Assembly (NCBI GenBank): GCA_947501045.1
Contig: CANMUI010000003.1
Coordinates: 330,689 to 394,688 of the forward strand
Reading direction: 5' to 3'
DNA: 64,000 nt
From: an uncultured Psychrobacter sp.
GTDB lineage: Bacteria > Pseudomonadota > Gammaproteobacteria > Pseudomonadales > Moraxellaceae
Numbering within the stretch: the stretch's first letter is position 1; every line of letters starts with the position of its first letter. A program made the translations under genes and the position numbers. The notes beneath the pieces were generated by a model. The model saw nothing but the letters and a program-made list of their open reading frames with translations, ran no database searches and was not told the origin of the DNA. Below are positions 18,004 through 28,107 of this stretch, one piece after another.

Positions 18004-19050
18004 TTATTCATCATGAGAATGAATAGTCAAAAAATTATGGACCGCTTTAAACTGTCCGGCGGTACTCTCCTCGCCATACATTGCTTGACGAAAAGCGTTA
18101 GAGTTCGGAATACCGCTGGTGTACCACGCGATATGCTTGCGGGCGATGCGGCATCCTGAATACTCACCGTAAAAGGCATATAGCTCTTGTAAGTGAGTCA
18201 GTACAATTTCTTTGATTTCGCTAACACTTGGTGCAGATAGACTCTCACCAGTACGCAAATAATGCTCAATATCGCGAAATAACCAAGGCTGACCTTGTGC
18301 GGCGCGTCCTATCATTACCGCATCACAGCCTGTTAACTTATAAACCTGCTGTGCTTTTTGCGCACTATCAATGTCACCGTTGGCGATAACGGGAATGCTG
18401 ATGCTTTCTTTGACTTCGCGTATCAGCTCATAACGTGCTTCACCTGTATACATATCTTCGCGCGTACGTCCATGAATAGCAATGGCAGCAATGCCCGCTT
18501 GCTCTGCTCGCTTTGCCACGCGCAAGATATTCTCGCGTCCATTCTCAAACCCTAAGCGCGTTTTTAACGTTACAGGCGCATCAACAGCATTAACTGCAGC
18601 GTCGAGCAGGCGGGCAACCAAATCTTCATCTTGTAGCAGCGCTGAACCTGCCAGCTTACGACAAACCTTTTTGGCCGGACAGCCCATATTGATATCGATA
18701 ATCTGCGCGCCATTATCAATCTGATAACGTGCCGCCTCGCTAAGTTTATCAGGTTCTGCCCCTGCGATTTGTGCTGATATCGGCGCAATCTCGCCATTGA
18801 AGTTAGCGCGGTACAAGGATTTTTTGCGCGCATAAAGGGCGGTATCAGCGATGATCATCTCGCTCACCGCGTGTCCTGCGCCAAAAGATTTGCACAACCT
18901 GCGAAAAGGATTATCCGTGACCCCCGCCATCGGCGCAACCATCAGACGGTTCTCTATCGTCAAGCCACCAATCATCAAAGGCTGCAACAATGGATGGTCA
19001 TTGGCAACAGGAGCTTGCATATTAGTATAAGATGAAGTATTCGTAGGCAT
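18004..19050 (-). CDS. dusB: tRNA-dihydrouridine synthase B
   Basis: FMN-dependent reduction of specific uridines in the tRNA D-loop. PMAGVTDNPFRRLCKSFGAG (about 40-59), NMGCPAKKV with the catalytic Cys near residue 124, IHGRTREDMYTGEA and GDIDSAQKA...GCDAVMIGRAAQGQPWLF fit the DusB subgroup. The frame opens at a TTG (19080), but ATG 19050 gives a family-like protein of 348 residues; neither has a strong SD, and Met at 19020 is also possible. In many gamma-proteobacteria dusB is followed by fis, but here DUF1622 converges on it instead. Confidence 0.92.
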   Translation of the reverse strand: MPTNTSSYTNMQAPVANDHPLLQPLMIGGLTIENRLMVAPMAGVTDNPFRRLCKSFGAGHAVSEMIIADTALYARKKSLYRANFNGEIAPISAQIAGAEPDKLSEAARYQIDNGAQIIDINMGCPAKKVCRKLAGSALLQDEDLVARLLDAAVNAVDAPVTLKTRLGFENGRENILRVAKRAEQAGIAAIAIHGRTREDMYTGEARYELIREVKESISIPVIANGDIDSAQKAQQVYKLTGCDAVMIGRAAQGQPWLFRDIEHYLRTGESLSAPSVSEIKEIVLTHLQELYAFYGEYSGCRIARKHIAWYTSGIPNSNAFRQAMYGEESTAGQFKAVHNFLTIHSHDE

Positions 19051-19149
19051 AAAAAACGACTTGAGTCTTTTGAGAAACAAGCCGTTATTCTAAGGGTTAA
19101 TGACAGTATTGCAAGTGCTAAACAGCATTAGCTGCGTTAAACACTCAGT

Positions 19150-21195
19150 CTATTTATCTAAGACACTACCCTGCTCTAAAGTAATATTGTCATCATGTTC
19201 CTGCATTCGCCACGGCAGACTATTAGGAGATTCATTCAAGAAGTGTAGGTATTTTTCAAAATGATCAATAATGTCGTTGATCACTGACTCTGATTGATAG
19301 CCATACAAATCATAAGTTTGGGCACCGCGGCGCAGATAAACCTGTGCTCGATAAAAATGCTCGTGCGATGAATCAGTGCTCATATCCTCGGTATAGTAGT
19401 CAGGCTTATTATGATGGGACAAGCGCACTTCATACCAAAACTCCACGTCGTCACCGCGCTGTAGCTCTAATACTGCCCGATTATTGGTCTCATCATAATT
19501 GACTTCAGGTATCCAGCCTGTCTCTTTAAACTTTTCTGCCACCTCCTCCATTGATGACATGACCGTAGTTTTAATATAGCTTAGCACTTCTTCACGGCTG
19601 GGCTGATCAGTAATATAATCGATGCGGTCGCGCCATGATTCAAGTTTAAGCAAGTGCGGCGGTAGATGATTATCGGTCGCCAGACTTGCATTACGATGAC
19701 CCTCAATACGCAGTGCTCGCCACATACCAAACATCGCAATCAAGATAATCATCGTGAACGGCAAGGCGCTGACAATAGCAGCCGTTTGCAGTGCTTGTAA
19801 TCCCCCTGCAAGCAAAAGTACCGAGGCTACAATACCCAATATCACCACCCAAAATGTGCGTTGCCACGCGGGCGTATCACTGCGACCCCCTGCTGCGAGA
19901 GAGTCAATCACTAAAGAGCCTGAATCAGACGAGGTAATAAAGAAGGTGATGATGAGCACAACCGCTAGAGCGGAAACTATCTGGGTAAGAGGAAGGTTCT
20001 CAAGCAGCTTAAATAAGGCAATAGCTTGATTATCTTGGACTTCACTGATTAAGGATTCATAACCTTGCACCATAATCATATTGAGCGCGGTATCACCAAA
20101 TACAGCAAACCAAAAGAAAGTAAAGATGGTCGGTACCAACATTACACCAGCGATAAACTCGCGAATAGTACGCCCCCGGCTAATCTTGGCGATAAAGATA
20201 CCAACAAACGGCGACCACGAAATCGTCCATGCAAAAATAAACAACGTCCAACTGGTAATCCAATCCCCTTGCTGATAGGCCTGCAAGCTAAAGGTACGCT
20301 CAACGATATTACCTAAATAACTACCCGTATTCTCCATAAAGGCATTTAGGATAAATATTGAAGGGCCGACGATAAACACAAATAGCATCAAAGAAGTCGC
20401 CAATATCATATTTAAGATAGACAGACGTTTGACCCCTTTATCCATCCCTGCAAGCACTGATATCAATGCCAAACCCGTAATAGCTGCAATAGCAATGACC
20501 TGAACTGTAGTATTGACCGGAATACTAGGAACTAAATAGTTCAACCCTGTATTAATCTGCGAGACTGAAATTCCTAAACTAGTTGCCAGACCAAACAAAG
20601 TCCCCAAGATAGCGAATACATCAACCGCATGGCCGATAGGACCGTATATCTTTTCGCCGATAATTGGGTAAAGCGTTGAGCGCATTGATAAAGGCAGCCC
20701 TTGACGAAAAGCAAAATAAGCTAGCGTCAAAGCGACAACCCCGTTGATCGCCCAAATATGAAAACCCCAGTGAAAATAAGCAATCTGCATCGCCTCTTTG
20801 GCCGCAGCCACTGTCTCCGGCTCTGATAGCGGCGGCGTGGCAAAATGTAGTACTGGTTCAGCGACACCATAAAATAGCAAAGCAATACCGTATCCTGCTG
20901 AAAACAGCATGGATATCCATTCAATAAAGTTGTACTGCGCCACTCCATGATCAGGACCAAGCTTGATACTACCGTAAGGAGAAAACGCCAGCACCACTAT
21001 AAACATCAAAAACAGCGCTGTTGCCAGCATATAAAACCAACCGAAAGTCTCAGTAGTAAAACTAAGCACTTGCTCAAATAGAGCGCTGGCCAGTTGCGGA
21101 TTGACCGAAGTGCCGATCACCAGCAACATCATGACAATCGCTGTCGGTATAAATACAGGCATTAAAATAGTAGAGCGAAATGTTTTACTCTGCAT
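19150..21195 (-). CDS. betT: BCCT-family choline transporter
   Basis: Secondary transporter of the betaine/choline/carnitine family, in the inner membrane, importing choline as an osmoprotectant precursor. The 681-residue protein has twelve membrane segments in roughly residues 1-510. The aromatic-rich signature includes FHWGFHIWAINGVVALTLAY and, in TM8, WTISWSPFVGIFIAKISRGR. A long hydrophilic C-terminal domain of about 170 residues (from about 510) matches the length and layout of E. coli BetT (~677), where this tail controls osmotic activation. No betIBA genes are in the window. It is monocistronic, read away from the HIT gene. Confidence 0.92.
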   Translation of the reverse strand: MQSKTFRSTILMPVFIPTAIVMMLLVIGTSVNPQLASALFEQVLSFTTETFGWFYMLATALFLMFIVVLAFSPYGSIKLGPDHGVAQYNFIEWISMLFSAGYGIALLFYGVAEPVLHFATPPLSEPETVAAAKEAMQIAYFHWGFHIWAINGVVALTLAYFAFRQGLPLSMRSTLYPIIGEKIYGPIGHAVDVFAILGTLFGLATSLGISVSQINTGLNYLVPSIPVNTTVQVIAIAAITGLALISVLAGMDKGVKRLSILNMILATSLMLFVFIVGPSIFILNAFMENTGSYLGNIVERTFSLQAYQQGDWITSWTLFIFAWTISWSPFVGIFIAKISRGRTIREFIAGVMLVPTIFTFFWFAVFGDTALNMIMVQGYESLISEVQDNQAIALFKLLENLPLTQIVSALAVVLIITFFITSSDSGSLVIDSLAAGGRSDTPAWQRTFWVVILGIVASVLLLAGGLQALQTAAIVSALPFTMIILIAMFGMWRALRIEGHRNASLATDNHLPPHLLKLESWRDRIDYITDQPSREEVLSYIKTTVMSSMEEVAEKFKETGWIPEVNYDETNNRAVLELQRGDDVEFWYEVRLSHHNKPDYYTEDMSTDSSHEHFYRAQVYLRRGAQTYDLYGYQSESVINDIIDHFEKYLHFLNESPNSLPWRMQEHDDNITLEQGSVLDK

Positions 21196-21392
21196 AGTAC
21201 TAGTCTCTAAAGTTAGGTTTATCGAATTGACTCTTAAAACAAACTGGTCATCGAAAAACCAACAAAAATGTCAAATTTTAAAAGTTTTAAAAATAATTGG
21301 CACTGTTTATAACACAGACGTCTTGCAAATTCCAAAATAATTGTAAATTCACTGGTTGATTTTTGGCATTTTCTTTAGCTATGACTAAGCCA

Positions 21393-21417
21393 TAAAAAAG
21401 GCAACTCGTAAGTTGCC
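21393..21417 (-). terminator. Rho-independent terminator after the HIT gene
   Basis: On the minus strand GGCAACT, a 4-base loop and AGTTGCC are followed by six U residues. It lies about 90 bp beyond the HIT protein stop. The remaining 311-bp gap to betT (21196-21507) shows no other feature. Confidence 0.82.
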
Positions 21418-21507
21418 CTGTCTGCTCTAATGTAGCTAAAAGTCAATGATCGTCTTTTTGTGAACCATTATATTTAAACCATATCTAAACTAGGATAGCT
21501 TTTGTAG

Positions 21508-21945
21508 TTAAGCACCAATCGCCGCTGACAACTGCTGAGCTATATCGGCAAGCTCGTCGCTATCGGCTTGCTTAGCCGCATGAATACCCAGCTCGTGGAT
21601 ACTACCCGGAATCAGATGCACATGATAATGAAAAACGCTCTGACCCGCCTGTGCACCATTGAGCTGCATCTGAATGATACCTTCACGCTCAAATACTTGC
21701 CGCTGCGCTGCCATTACCTTCTTTGAAGTCATCAATACCGCTGCCGCATACTCAGGCTCAAGGTCAGCTAAATCAACCGCTTTTTGCTTAGGGATAATTA
21801 ATACATGACCCTTTGCCTGCGGCATAATATCCATAAAGGCAAGGGTTTTGTCATCCTCATAAACTTTGTGATAAGGAATATCACCGCTTAGCATTTTGGC
21901 AAAGATGTTGTTGTCATCGTATTTAATTTGATTATTTTGACTCAT
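21508..21945 (-). CDS. HIT family protein (HinT-like nucleotide hydrolase)
   Basis: A 145-residue histidine-triad protein that should cleave purine nucleoside phosphoramidates or dinucleotide substrates. NIFAKMLSGDIPYHKVYED (about 13-31) and the triad HYHVHLIPG with His106, His108 (the likely nucleophile) and His110 are diagnostic. AAAGGA upstream of the ATG is a good SD. It is monocistronic with its own terminator. HinT versus other HIT branches cannot be separated from sequence alone. Confidence 0.92.
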   Translation of the reverse strand: MSQNNQIKYDDNNIFAKMLSGDIPYHKVYEDDKTLAFMDIMPQAKGHVLIIPKQKAVDLADLEPEYAAAVLMTSKKVMAAQRQVFEREGIIQMQLNGAQAGQSVFHYHVHLIPGSIHELGIHAAKQADSDELADIAQQLSAAIGA

Positions 21946-22141
21946 TATTTTATTCCTTTAGTTGTTAACTAACTTTAAATTGATACTACAATATAGTGGA
22001 CGAAATACGATTAATAAACAAGTTACTACTTAGCTGATAAAATAACTACTTCATTGGATTGAGCCTTTAAGCCAACTAATTTATTGGCGAGGTGGGCGCT
22101 ATAAATGTTATATTGGTAACTCAATTTATAACAATATCTTT

Positions 22142-22912
22142 ATGGATGTGTCTACCTTGCCCACTCAATTATCCAGCGATGCTGACATTTATACAGAGCC
22201 ATACGATGGCGCTGTAGCTGATACGGTAACTAACAATGATATGATGGACGTACCTGCAGCGGCGGCTGACAATAAAAAGATTGATCCAAATACGATTATT
22301 CTGGCACAAGCGCTGACCGATACAGCTATTAGTTGGCGTATTCATAATTGCAAAGTCAGTAAAAAGACGGTAACGCAAGATAAACCGCTACCGTTCTTAT
22401 ATCATTACGACAGTTTAAGTGATGTCGTTAAAGAGGCAAATCCGTTAACGCCTAAGCTTTTGGCGCAGTTTAATACGCCGATGTCAGCAGATGAGGCCGC
22501 CAAGCTCATCGGTATCGATGCAAGTTTAATAACCAGTCCTTGGCATGTCAAAGTTGTAGGCTCATTGGTGGTATTTAGCGAGGCTTTGCAATTGGCTACT
22601 CGATTGCATTGGACTAACACCGCGAAAGATACCCAGCAAATTTATACGCAAAAATCAGAGGACGCTACTGTTGCTGCTTTTAAAGACTGGCAGTTTTTTG
22701 GCCGCGTTGATGTGCTTTATAAGAACGACAAGCAAGCGCTTATTAGTATTAATGAACAGGGTGAAAGTAAAGAGCCGATACTCAGTATTGATGCCAGCAG
22801 CGACTACCAGCTATTGCCTGCGACTCATGCTTTAACTATTATAGCCAAAATTGAAGCCGATAAAGAGCAGCTGCCTTGGTTTGAAGCGGCTATTTTGGAG
22901 CGGATTGAGTAA
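22142..22912 (+). CDS. Hypothetical protein of unknown family
   Basis: A 256-residue, acidic, apparently soluble protein without signal peptide or membrane segment. The first 50 residues are Asp/Ala/Thr-rich and likely disordered. The rest reads as an alternating alpha/beta domain with several conserved-looking Trp/Phe positions (SPWHVKVVGSLVVFSEAL about 137-154; DWQFFGRVDVLY about 182-193). I do not recognise a family and assign no function. Coding potential is supported by typical codon use and the length of the frame. It is not convincingly linked to ilvD, 222 bp downstream. Confidence 0.72.
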   Translation: MDVSTLPTQLSSDADIYTEPYDGAVADTVTNNDMMDVPAAAADNKKIDPNTIILAQALTDTAISWRIHNCKVSKKTVTQDKPLPFLYHYDSLSDVVKEANPLTPKLLAQFNTPMSADEAAKLIGIDASLITSPWHVKVVGSLVVFSEALQLATRLHWTNTAKDTQQIYTQKSEDATVAAFKDWQFFGRVDVLYKNDKQALISINEQGESKEPILSIDASSDYQLLPATHALTIIAKIEADKEQLPWFEAAILERIE

Positions 22913-23134
22913 TATTAATGTTGATAATCAACCGTTAAGGTAGTTACTACTGAAGCGTATTGCCCAGTCCTTTTAAGTAGCTTATAGCTAATGGTATGGT
23001 CATCCTTTAATATTATTCACTAGTATTCCCTTTGTATAGAAAGCAAACTATTAATAATACTAATGTCAAAAACACCTATACTAAAGCTACAAGTCATTTT
23101 TTAAACAACCTCGCCTATCTGTAAGGATTCTCAC

Positions 23135-25045
23135 ATGGATTATCGCTCAAAAACCTCTACCGGTGGTCGTAATATGGCAGGCGCGCGTGCACTTTGGCGC
23201 GCAACTGGCATGACCGATAGCGATTTTGGCAAACCCATTATCGCCATCGCTAACTCCTTTACTCAGTTCGTCCCCGGTCACGTGCATCTAAAAGACTTAG
23301 GGCAATTGGTCGCGCGCGAGATTGAACGCGCAGGCGGTGTGGCCAAAGAGTTCAATACCATTGCGGTTGATGACGGTATTGCCATGGGTCATAGCGGGAT
23401 GCTCTACTCCCTGCCGAGTCGTGATTTGATTGCCGACTCCGTTGAGTACATGGTCAATGCCCACTGCGCTGATGCGCTGGTGTGTATTTCCAACTGCGAC
23501 AAGATTACTCCGGGTATGCTCATGGCTGCTATGCGTCTGAATATCCCTGTCGTGTTTGTGTCCGGCGGCCCAATGGAAGCGGGTAAAGTCATCGCCAGTA
23601 CTGTCGCACATAGCCACAATAATGATGGTCAAAGCGACGCGCAAGGGGTTGATAGCAAAGGCAATGCCATTCGTAAGCTGGACCTCGTTGATGCGATGAT
23701 GGACGCCGCTGACGATACCATTAGCGATGAGGATGTCTTAGCGATTGAGGTCTCCGCCTGCCCTACTTGCGGTTCGTGTTCAGGGATGTTTACTGCCAAC
23801 TCAATGAACTGCTTGACCGAAGCCTTAGGACTGTCCTTGCCCGGTAATGGTTCATTACTTGCTACGCATGCATTGCGCCGTGAGCTGTTTTTAGAGGCCG
23901 GTCGCACTATTGTTGATCTGGCTAAGCGTCGTTACGAGCAAGATGATGATTCGGTACTGCCGCGCTCCATTGCTAGCAAAGCGGCCTTTGAAAATGCTAT
24001 GAGCCTCGATATCGCTATGGGCGGCTCGACCAATACGATTTTGCATCTGCTAGCCGCTGCTAATGAAGCTGAGCTTGATTTTAAAATGGCCGATATCGAT
24101 AGACTCAGCCGTCATGTGCCTTGTCTGTCAAAAGTCGCTCCTGCCACGCAAAAATACCATATGGAAGATGTGCATCGGGCAGGCGGCGTGATGGCACTAC
24201 TCGCTGAGCTTGACCGCGCAGGACTGCTCAAGACCGATGTTCCAACGATTCATAGTCCCTCTATGCGCGCCGCTATCGATAAATGGGATATCATGAATCC
24301 GGATAATACTGAGGCACGTGCGCGCTATATTGCCGCTCCGGGCGGTGTACGCACCACTGAGGCCTTCTCACAAGATAAAGAATGGCCAAACCTTGATGTC
24401 AATCGCGAGTCTGGCTGTATCCGCAGTGCCAAGCATGCTTATTCAACCGATGGCGGCCTTGCGGTACTCTATGGCAATATTGCCGAGCGTGGCTGCGTGG
24501 TCAAAACCGCAGGCGTTGACGAAAGCAATCTAACCTTTACCGGACGCGCGCGTATCTTTGAGTCACAAGACGCGGCGGTCGAGGCGGTATTGGGTGATAA
24601 AATTGTCGCAGGTGACGTGGTCATTATCCGTTATGAAGGGCCAAAAGGCGGTCCGGGTATGCAAGAGATGCTCTATCCAACCACTTATCTAAAATCCAAA
24701 GGACTAGGTAAACAGTGCGCGCTACTTACTGATGGTCGCTTCTCTGGGGGTACCTCAGGATTATCCATTGGTCATGCCAGCCCAGAGGCGGCTGAAGGCG
24801 GCGCGATTGGTTTGGTTGAAGAAGGTGATATCATCAATATCGACATTCCTAATCGTACTATTAACATGGAGGTAAGCGAGGCTGATTTAGCAGCGCGCCG
24901 CGCAGCTATGGAGGCCCGCGAGCGCAATGCATGGAAGCCTGTTAGCCGCGAACGTCATGTATCCCCTGCTCTGCGTGCTTATGCCGCGATGACCACCAGT
25001 GCTGATACCGGCGCGGTACGTGATGTCAGCCAAGTCGAGCGTTAA
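23135..25045 (+). CDS. ilvD: Dihydroxy-acid dehydratase
   Basis: Iron-sulfur lyase that converts dihydroxy-acids to 2-oxo acids in Ile/Val (and pantothenate) synthesis. The 636-residue length is that of the long IlvD type. Cys121 (SNCDKITPGM) and CPTCGSC (Cys209, Cys212, Cys215) are the cluster and active-site Cys positions. TDGRFSGGTSGLSIGHASPEA in the C-terminal half is the IlvD/Edd signature. TAAGGA before the ATG gives the SD. It is monocistronic and closed by a terminator. No leader peptide or attenuator was seen in the 222 bp upstream. Confidence 0.96.
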   Translation: MDYRSKTSTGGRNMAGARALWRATGMTDSDFGKPIIAIANSFTQFVPGHVHLKDLGQLVAREIERAGGVAKEFNTIAVDDGIAMGHSGMLYSLPSRDLIADSVEYMVNAHCADALVCISNCDKITPGMLMAAMRLNIPVVFVSGGPMEAGKVIASTVAHSHNNDGQSDAQGVDSKGNAIRKLDLVDAMMDAADDTISDEDVLAIEVSACPTCGSCSGMFTANSMNCLTEALGLSLPGNGSLLATHALRRELFLEAGRTIVDLAKRRYEQDDDSVLPRSIASKAAFENAMSLDIAMGGSTNTILHLLAAANEAELDFKMADIDRLSRHVPCLSKVAPATQKYHMEDVHRAGGVMALLAELDRAGLLKTDVPTIHSPSMRAAIDKWDIMNPDNTEARARYIAAPGGVRTTEAFSQDKEWPNLDVNRESGCIRSAKHAYSTDGGLAVLYGNIAERGCVVKTAGVDESNLTFTGRARIFESQDAAVEAVLGDKIVAGDVVIIRYEGPKGGPGMQEMLYPTTYLKSKGLGKQCALLTDGRFSGGTSGLSIGHASPEAAEGGAIGLVEEGDIINIDIPNRTINMEVSEADLAARRAAMEARERNAWKPVSRERHVSPALRAYAAMTTSADTGAVRDVSQVER

Positions 25046-25076
25046 TTTGATAGAATAAAGTACTGTTTTTACTACT

Positions 25077-25102
25077 AAGCCAGCTTCGAGCTGGCTTTTT
25101 TA
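25077..25102 (+). terminator. Rho-independent terminator after ilvD
   Basis: AAGCCAGCT, a TCG loop and AGCTGGCTT are followed by a T-run, 32 bp after the ilvD stop. Confidence 0.9.
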
Positions 25103-25240
25103 TGTCAAAAAACTACCAAAAAACAACGTTATAGTCGTCCTGATAACGTTTTTTTGCACAATTAAAAGCTGTTTGCATTCATTATAAGTGACTTTTTATT
25201 ATTTTGTCATAACTTAACTATAAAACTTAAAAACTTATTA

Positions 25241-26506
25241 GTGTACGTAAATCTCATGCTTGAAAATTATAATTTACTCTTATTAAGTAGTGGCATAACG
25301 TTTTTATTAGGAGCGTTGTTCCCACTAATGTTTAAACGCAGTCCTATCTCTTTGCCAATGATGCAAATAAGCTTTGGGATCATGCTGGGCTACTGGTGGA
25401 CCAGTTTGCTATTTTTACGGCCGCTAGATGATGGTCTAATCATTGAAAAGCTTACTGAGATTTTAGTACTGATATCATTAGTTAGTGCTGGTATTAAGAT
25501 TGATACGCCTTGGTCTTGGCAGTTGTGGCGGCCTACAGCGCGTCTACTGCTAATCACTATGCCTGTCTGCATTTTTGCAATGGCAGTTTTGGGTTACTAT
25601 ACTTTTAGTCTCACCGTGGGCGCAGCAGTGCTACTTGGCGCTATACTTGCGCCGACTGATCCGGTCTTAGCAGCTAGCGTGCAGGTAGGGCCACCTAACA
25701 CCGGTGGTGAAGATACCACACGGTTAACGCTGACCTCAGAGGCTGGTCTTAACGATGGTTTGGCGTTTCCTTTTGTCTATCTGGCTATCAAGATCGCCGA
25801 GGCTCATAGCGAAGGTAATCGTTTCACCGGTGAGCTACTCTGGTCGTGGTTTACTCACGATGTATTATGGCAAATTGGTGCCGGCGTAATCGTAGGCGTA
25901 GTTGTGGGTAAGCTTTTGGCACAAGTAGTATTTTCAAAACGGGGCGCTGATTCCACCATCTCGCAAGGGTATATGGTCATTGCCTTAACTTTAATTACTT
26001 ATGGGGCAGCTGAATACATACAAAGCTATGGCTTTATCGCCGTCTTTGTCGCAGCTTTCGTGTTTCGCCGTTCAGAATTTGACCATGACTACCATAAAAA
26101 GCTACACAATTTTGCTGAGCAGTCAGAAGGGCTGATGATGTCGTTTATGATTGTGACTCTCGGTATACTTCTTGGACAAGAGCTACGAATAGGAATTGAG
26201 ATACCTTGGCAGGTCTATATGGTGAGCTTCATCTTCTTACTACTTATAAGACCAATTGGTGGCCTCATCGCTTTATCAGGTCTCGATATGCAGCGTACTG
26301 AAAAATACGCAGTTTCTGCACTCGGCATTCGCGGTATTGGTACCTTGTATTATTTGTCTTATGCGCTTAATCAAGGATATTTCAATGATGAAGACGCTAC
26401 TAAATTGTGGATTGTAGCCTCTATCATCATCTTAGTCTCTATTTTCGTTCACGGTATTAGCGCACCGTGGCTATTAAATATGACACCGGATAAATCAGAT
26501 AAATAA
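25241..26506 (+). CDS. Na+(K+)/H+ antiporter, CPA1/NhaP type
   Basis: Inner-membrane cation/proton antiporter of 421 residues with 11-13 membrane segments. GAILAPTDPVLAASVQVG (about 128-145) carries the CPA1 Asp motif in the unwound helix. EAGLNDGLAFPFVY (about 167-180) carries the Asn-Asp pair that binds the ion. A short C-terminus means no regulatory domain. The start is a GTG at 25241 or an ATG at 25256; neither has a clear SD. It probably serves pH or salt homeostasis in company with the osmolyte transporters elsewhere in the window; the cation is not predictable. Confidence 0.88.
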   Translation: MYVNLMLENYNLLLLSSGITFLLGALFPLMFKRSPISLPMMQISFGIMLGYWWTSLLFLRPLDDGLIIEKLTEILVLISLVSAGIKIDTPWSWQLWRPTARLLLITMPVCIFAMAVLGYYTFSLTVGAAVLLGAILAPTDPVLAASVQVGPPNTGGEDTTRLTLTSEAGLNDGLAFPFVYLAIKIAEAHSEGNRFTGELLWSWFTHDVLWQIGAGVIVGVVVGKLLAQVVFSKRGADSTISQGYMVIALTLITYGAAEYIQSYGFIAVFVAAFVFRRSEFDHDYHKKLHNFAEQSEGLMMSFMIVTLGILLGQELRIGIEIPWQVYMVSFIFLLLIRPIGGLIALSGLDMQRTEKYAVSALGIRGIGTLYYLSYALNQGYFNDEDATKLWIVASIIILVSIFVHGISAPWLLNMTPDKSDK

Positions 26507-26544
26507 TATCGATTTTTTAGCTTCTGGTACTGCTAACTAAGTAT

Positions 26545-26579
26545 AAAAAGGAACTAACGCCTAAAAGTTAATTCCTTTT
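26545..26579. terminator. Bidirectional terminator between antiporter and serine hydrolase genes
   Basis: AAAAGGAACTAAC and GTTAATTCCTTTT form a 13-bp stem with one mismatch (a G-U pair on the minus-strand RNA) around an 8-base loop, with A/T runs on both sides. It sits between two convergent genes. Confidence 0.7.
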
Positions 26580-26592
26580 AAATAAACTACTT

Positions 26593-27960
26593 TTAGGCGT
26601 CTATTTTATTGACCATCTCTAATAGCGACTCTGTCAAGGCAAACTGGCGAATATCATTCAGCATGGTCACATCAAAGTTATGGACAAAGGCAAAGGATAA
26701 CTGACGCGTCGGCTCACACCAAGCAACCGAGCCGTTATAGCCCATATGCCCAAAGCCTGCATCTACGCTATTACAAACACTAAATAAACGATGATAACCC
26801 AAGCGCCAGTTCATACTAACGGGCATCACAGCATCCATCCCGCTCACTTGCGGTTTAGATAATTCAGTAAAGGTTTTACTATCAATTAGCGTTTTGCCTT
26901 GCCACGTACCGCCGTTAGCCAACATCGCATAAATAATGGCGAGCGCTTTGGCAGAGGCAACCCCATTGGCGGCGGGAATAATCGCTTGCATGGTTTGACT
27001 ATTATGATAATCAATAGGCTGCCTATTGGCCGGTACTAGCGCCGCTCGATAGTTGCTGGCATTGACAGCACGATGATCAAAGTAGAGCTGATTAATTTGA
27101 GTCGTCGTCAGTTTTTTATCAGCCAAATCAGCACTGTTTTTAGCCGCTTGTTGTTGCCAGCATTCATAGCTTGGCAAACTGGCATAAGTATTTAGCGTCT
27201 GTTTAGAGTCGGGCTTTAGTGTCGGTTTATGGCGTTTGCTGCCAAGCTTTGAGTCTTGATCCGCATTTTCATCAGCAGTCTCAAAGTCTTTCACCAATTT
27301 AGCCACACTATCTACTTTGGCAGCAGGTACCCCAAAATAGCAGCTATCAGCGATACCCAGCGGCTCGGTCAAATAATAACGCAGTGCTTTCGAAAGCGTC
27401 ATATCCGTCGCTATCTCTATCAAAGCGCCCAATATCCAGCCATACACCAGTGCGCTATAGGCAGACTCGTAGTTCTCGTATTGGTCAGGCTGAGTCGGCG
27501 ACATCAAAGCGACTTTCTCTTTCATCGCTTGCCAATCAAGTAGCGTCTCACTATCAGCATCAATAGAATTAATAGCAAATAAATCGGCTTGATGCAGCAT
27601 CAGTGCGCGCAAAGTAATATCCGCCTTACCGTTGACCGCAAACTCAGGCCAATAACGCGCAATGGGTGTATCATAATCTAGCAATTGCTCTGACACTAGC
27701 ACATGAGTGAGCGTCGCCAGCACACCTTTGCCTGTCGAGAAGTTCAGCGACAAGGTGTCTGGTTGCCACTCTTTATCTGCTTGCGCCATACCGACGCTGG
27801 CCTGTACGATACACTTGCCTGCTTGATAAACCACAAGCGAGCCACCCGCTGGCGCGTCATCTAACTGTAAGTTGGTTAACAATTGCTGTAATTGTGGCGC
27901 GATTTTAGCATTGCTATTGTTACTGTCTCTATCGTTGTTGGTTTGGCTATTACTGATCAT
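26593..27960 (-). CDS. Serine hydrolase, class C beta-lactamase fold (EstB-like)
   Basis: A 455-residue penicillin-binding-protein/beta-lactamase-fold hydrolase. SxxK is STGK with Ser75. A Tyr-containing motif lies in ENYESAYSALVYG (about 157-169), and the third box is GHMGYNG near residue 415 in place of KTG, as in the esterase branch. No signal peptide is apparent, so it is likely cytoplasmic and an esterase rather than an antibiotic-resistance enzyme. An Asp/Lys/Ser-rich insert of about 35 residues interrupts the fold near residues 233-270. GGAGG immediately before the ATG is a strong SD. It is monocistronic. Confidence 0.85.
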   Translation of the reverse strand: MISNSQTNNDRDSNNSNAKIAPQLQQLLTNLQLDDAPAGGSLVVYQAGKCIVQASVGMAQADKEWQPDTLSLNFSTGKGVLATLTHVLVSEQLLDYDTPIARYWPEFAVNGKADITLRALMLHQADLFAINSIDADSETLLDWQAMKEKVALMSPTQPDQYENYESAYSALVYGWILGALIEIATDMTLSKALRYYLTEPLGIADSCYFGVPAAKVDSVAKLVKDFETADENADQDSKLGSKRHKPTLKPDSKQTLNTYASLPSYECWQQQAAKNSADLADKKLTTTQINQLYFDHRAVNASNYRAALVPANRQPIDYHNSQTMQAIIPAANGVASAKALAIIYAMLANGGTWQGKTLIDSKTFTELSKPQVSGMDAVMPVSMNWRLGYHRLFSVCNSVDAGFGHMGYNGSVAWCEPTRQLSFAFVHNFDVTMLNDIRQFALTESLLEMVNKIDA

Positions 27961-28107
27961 TATGCCTCCGTTTTATTATTAGTATTTTGAATTAGTAGTA
28001 CTTAAAGCTTTACGCCATTAATCATAGTTGAGGACAGTGTATTTATCAAAGCCAAAACGGTTACATAGGATAGCCCATTTAATAACTAGCCAGCCATCAG
28101 GTAGAGT

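Noticed and set aside
26593..27960. Antibiotic-resistance class C beta-lactamase
   Set aside because: There is no signal peptide and the third box is HMG, not KTG. The esterase branch is more likely.
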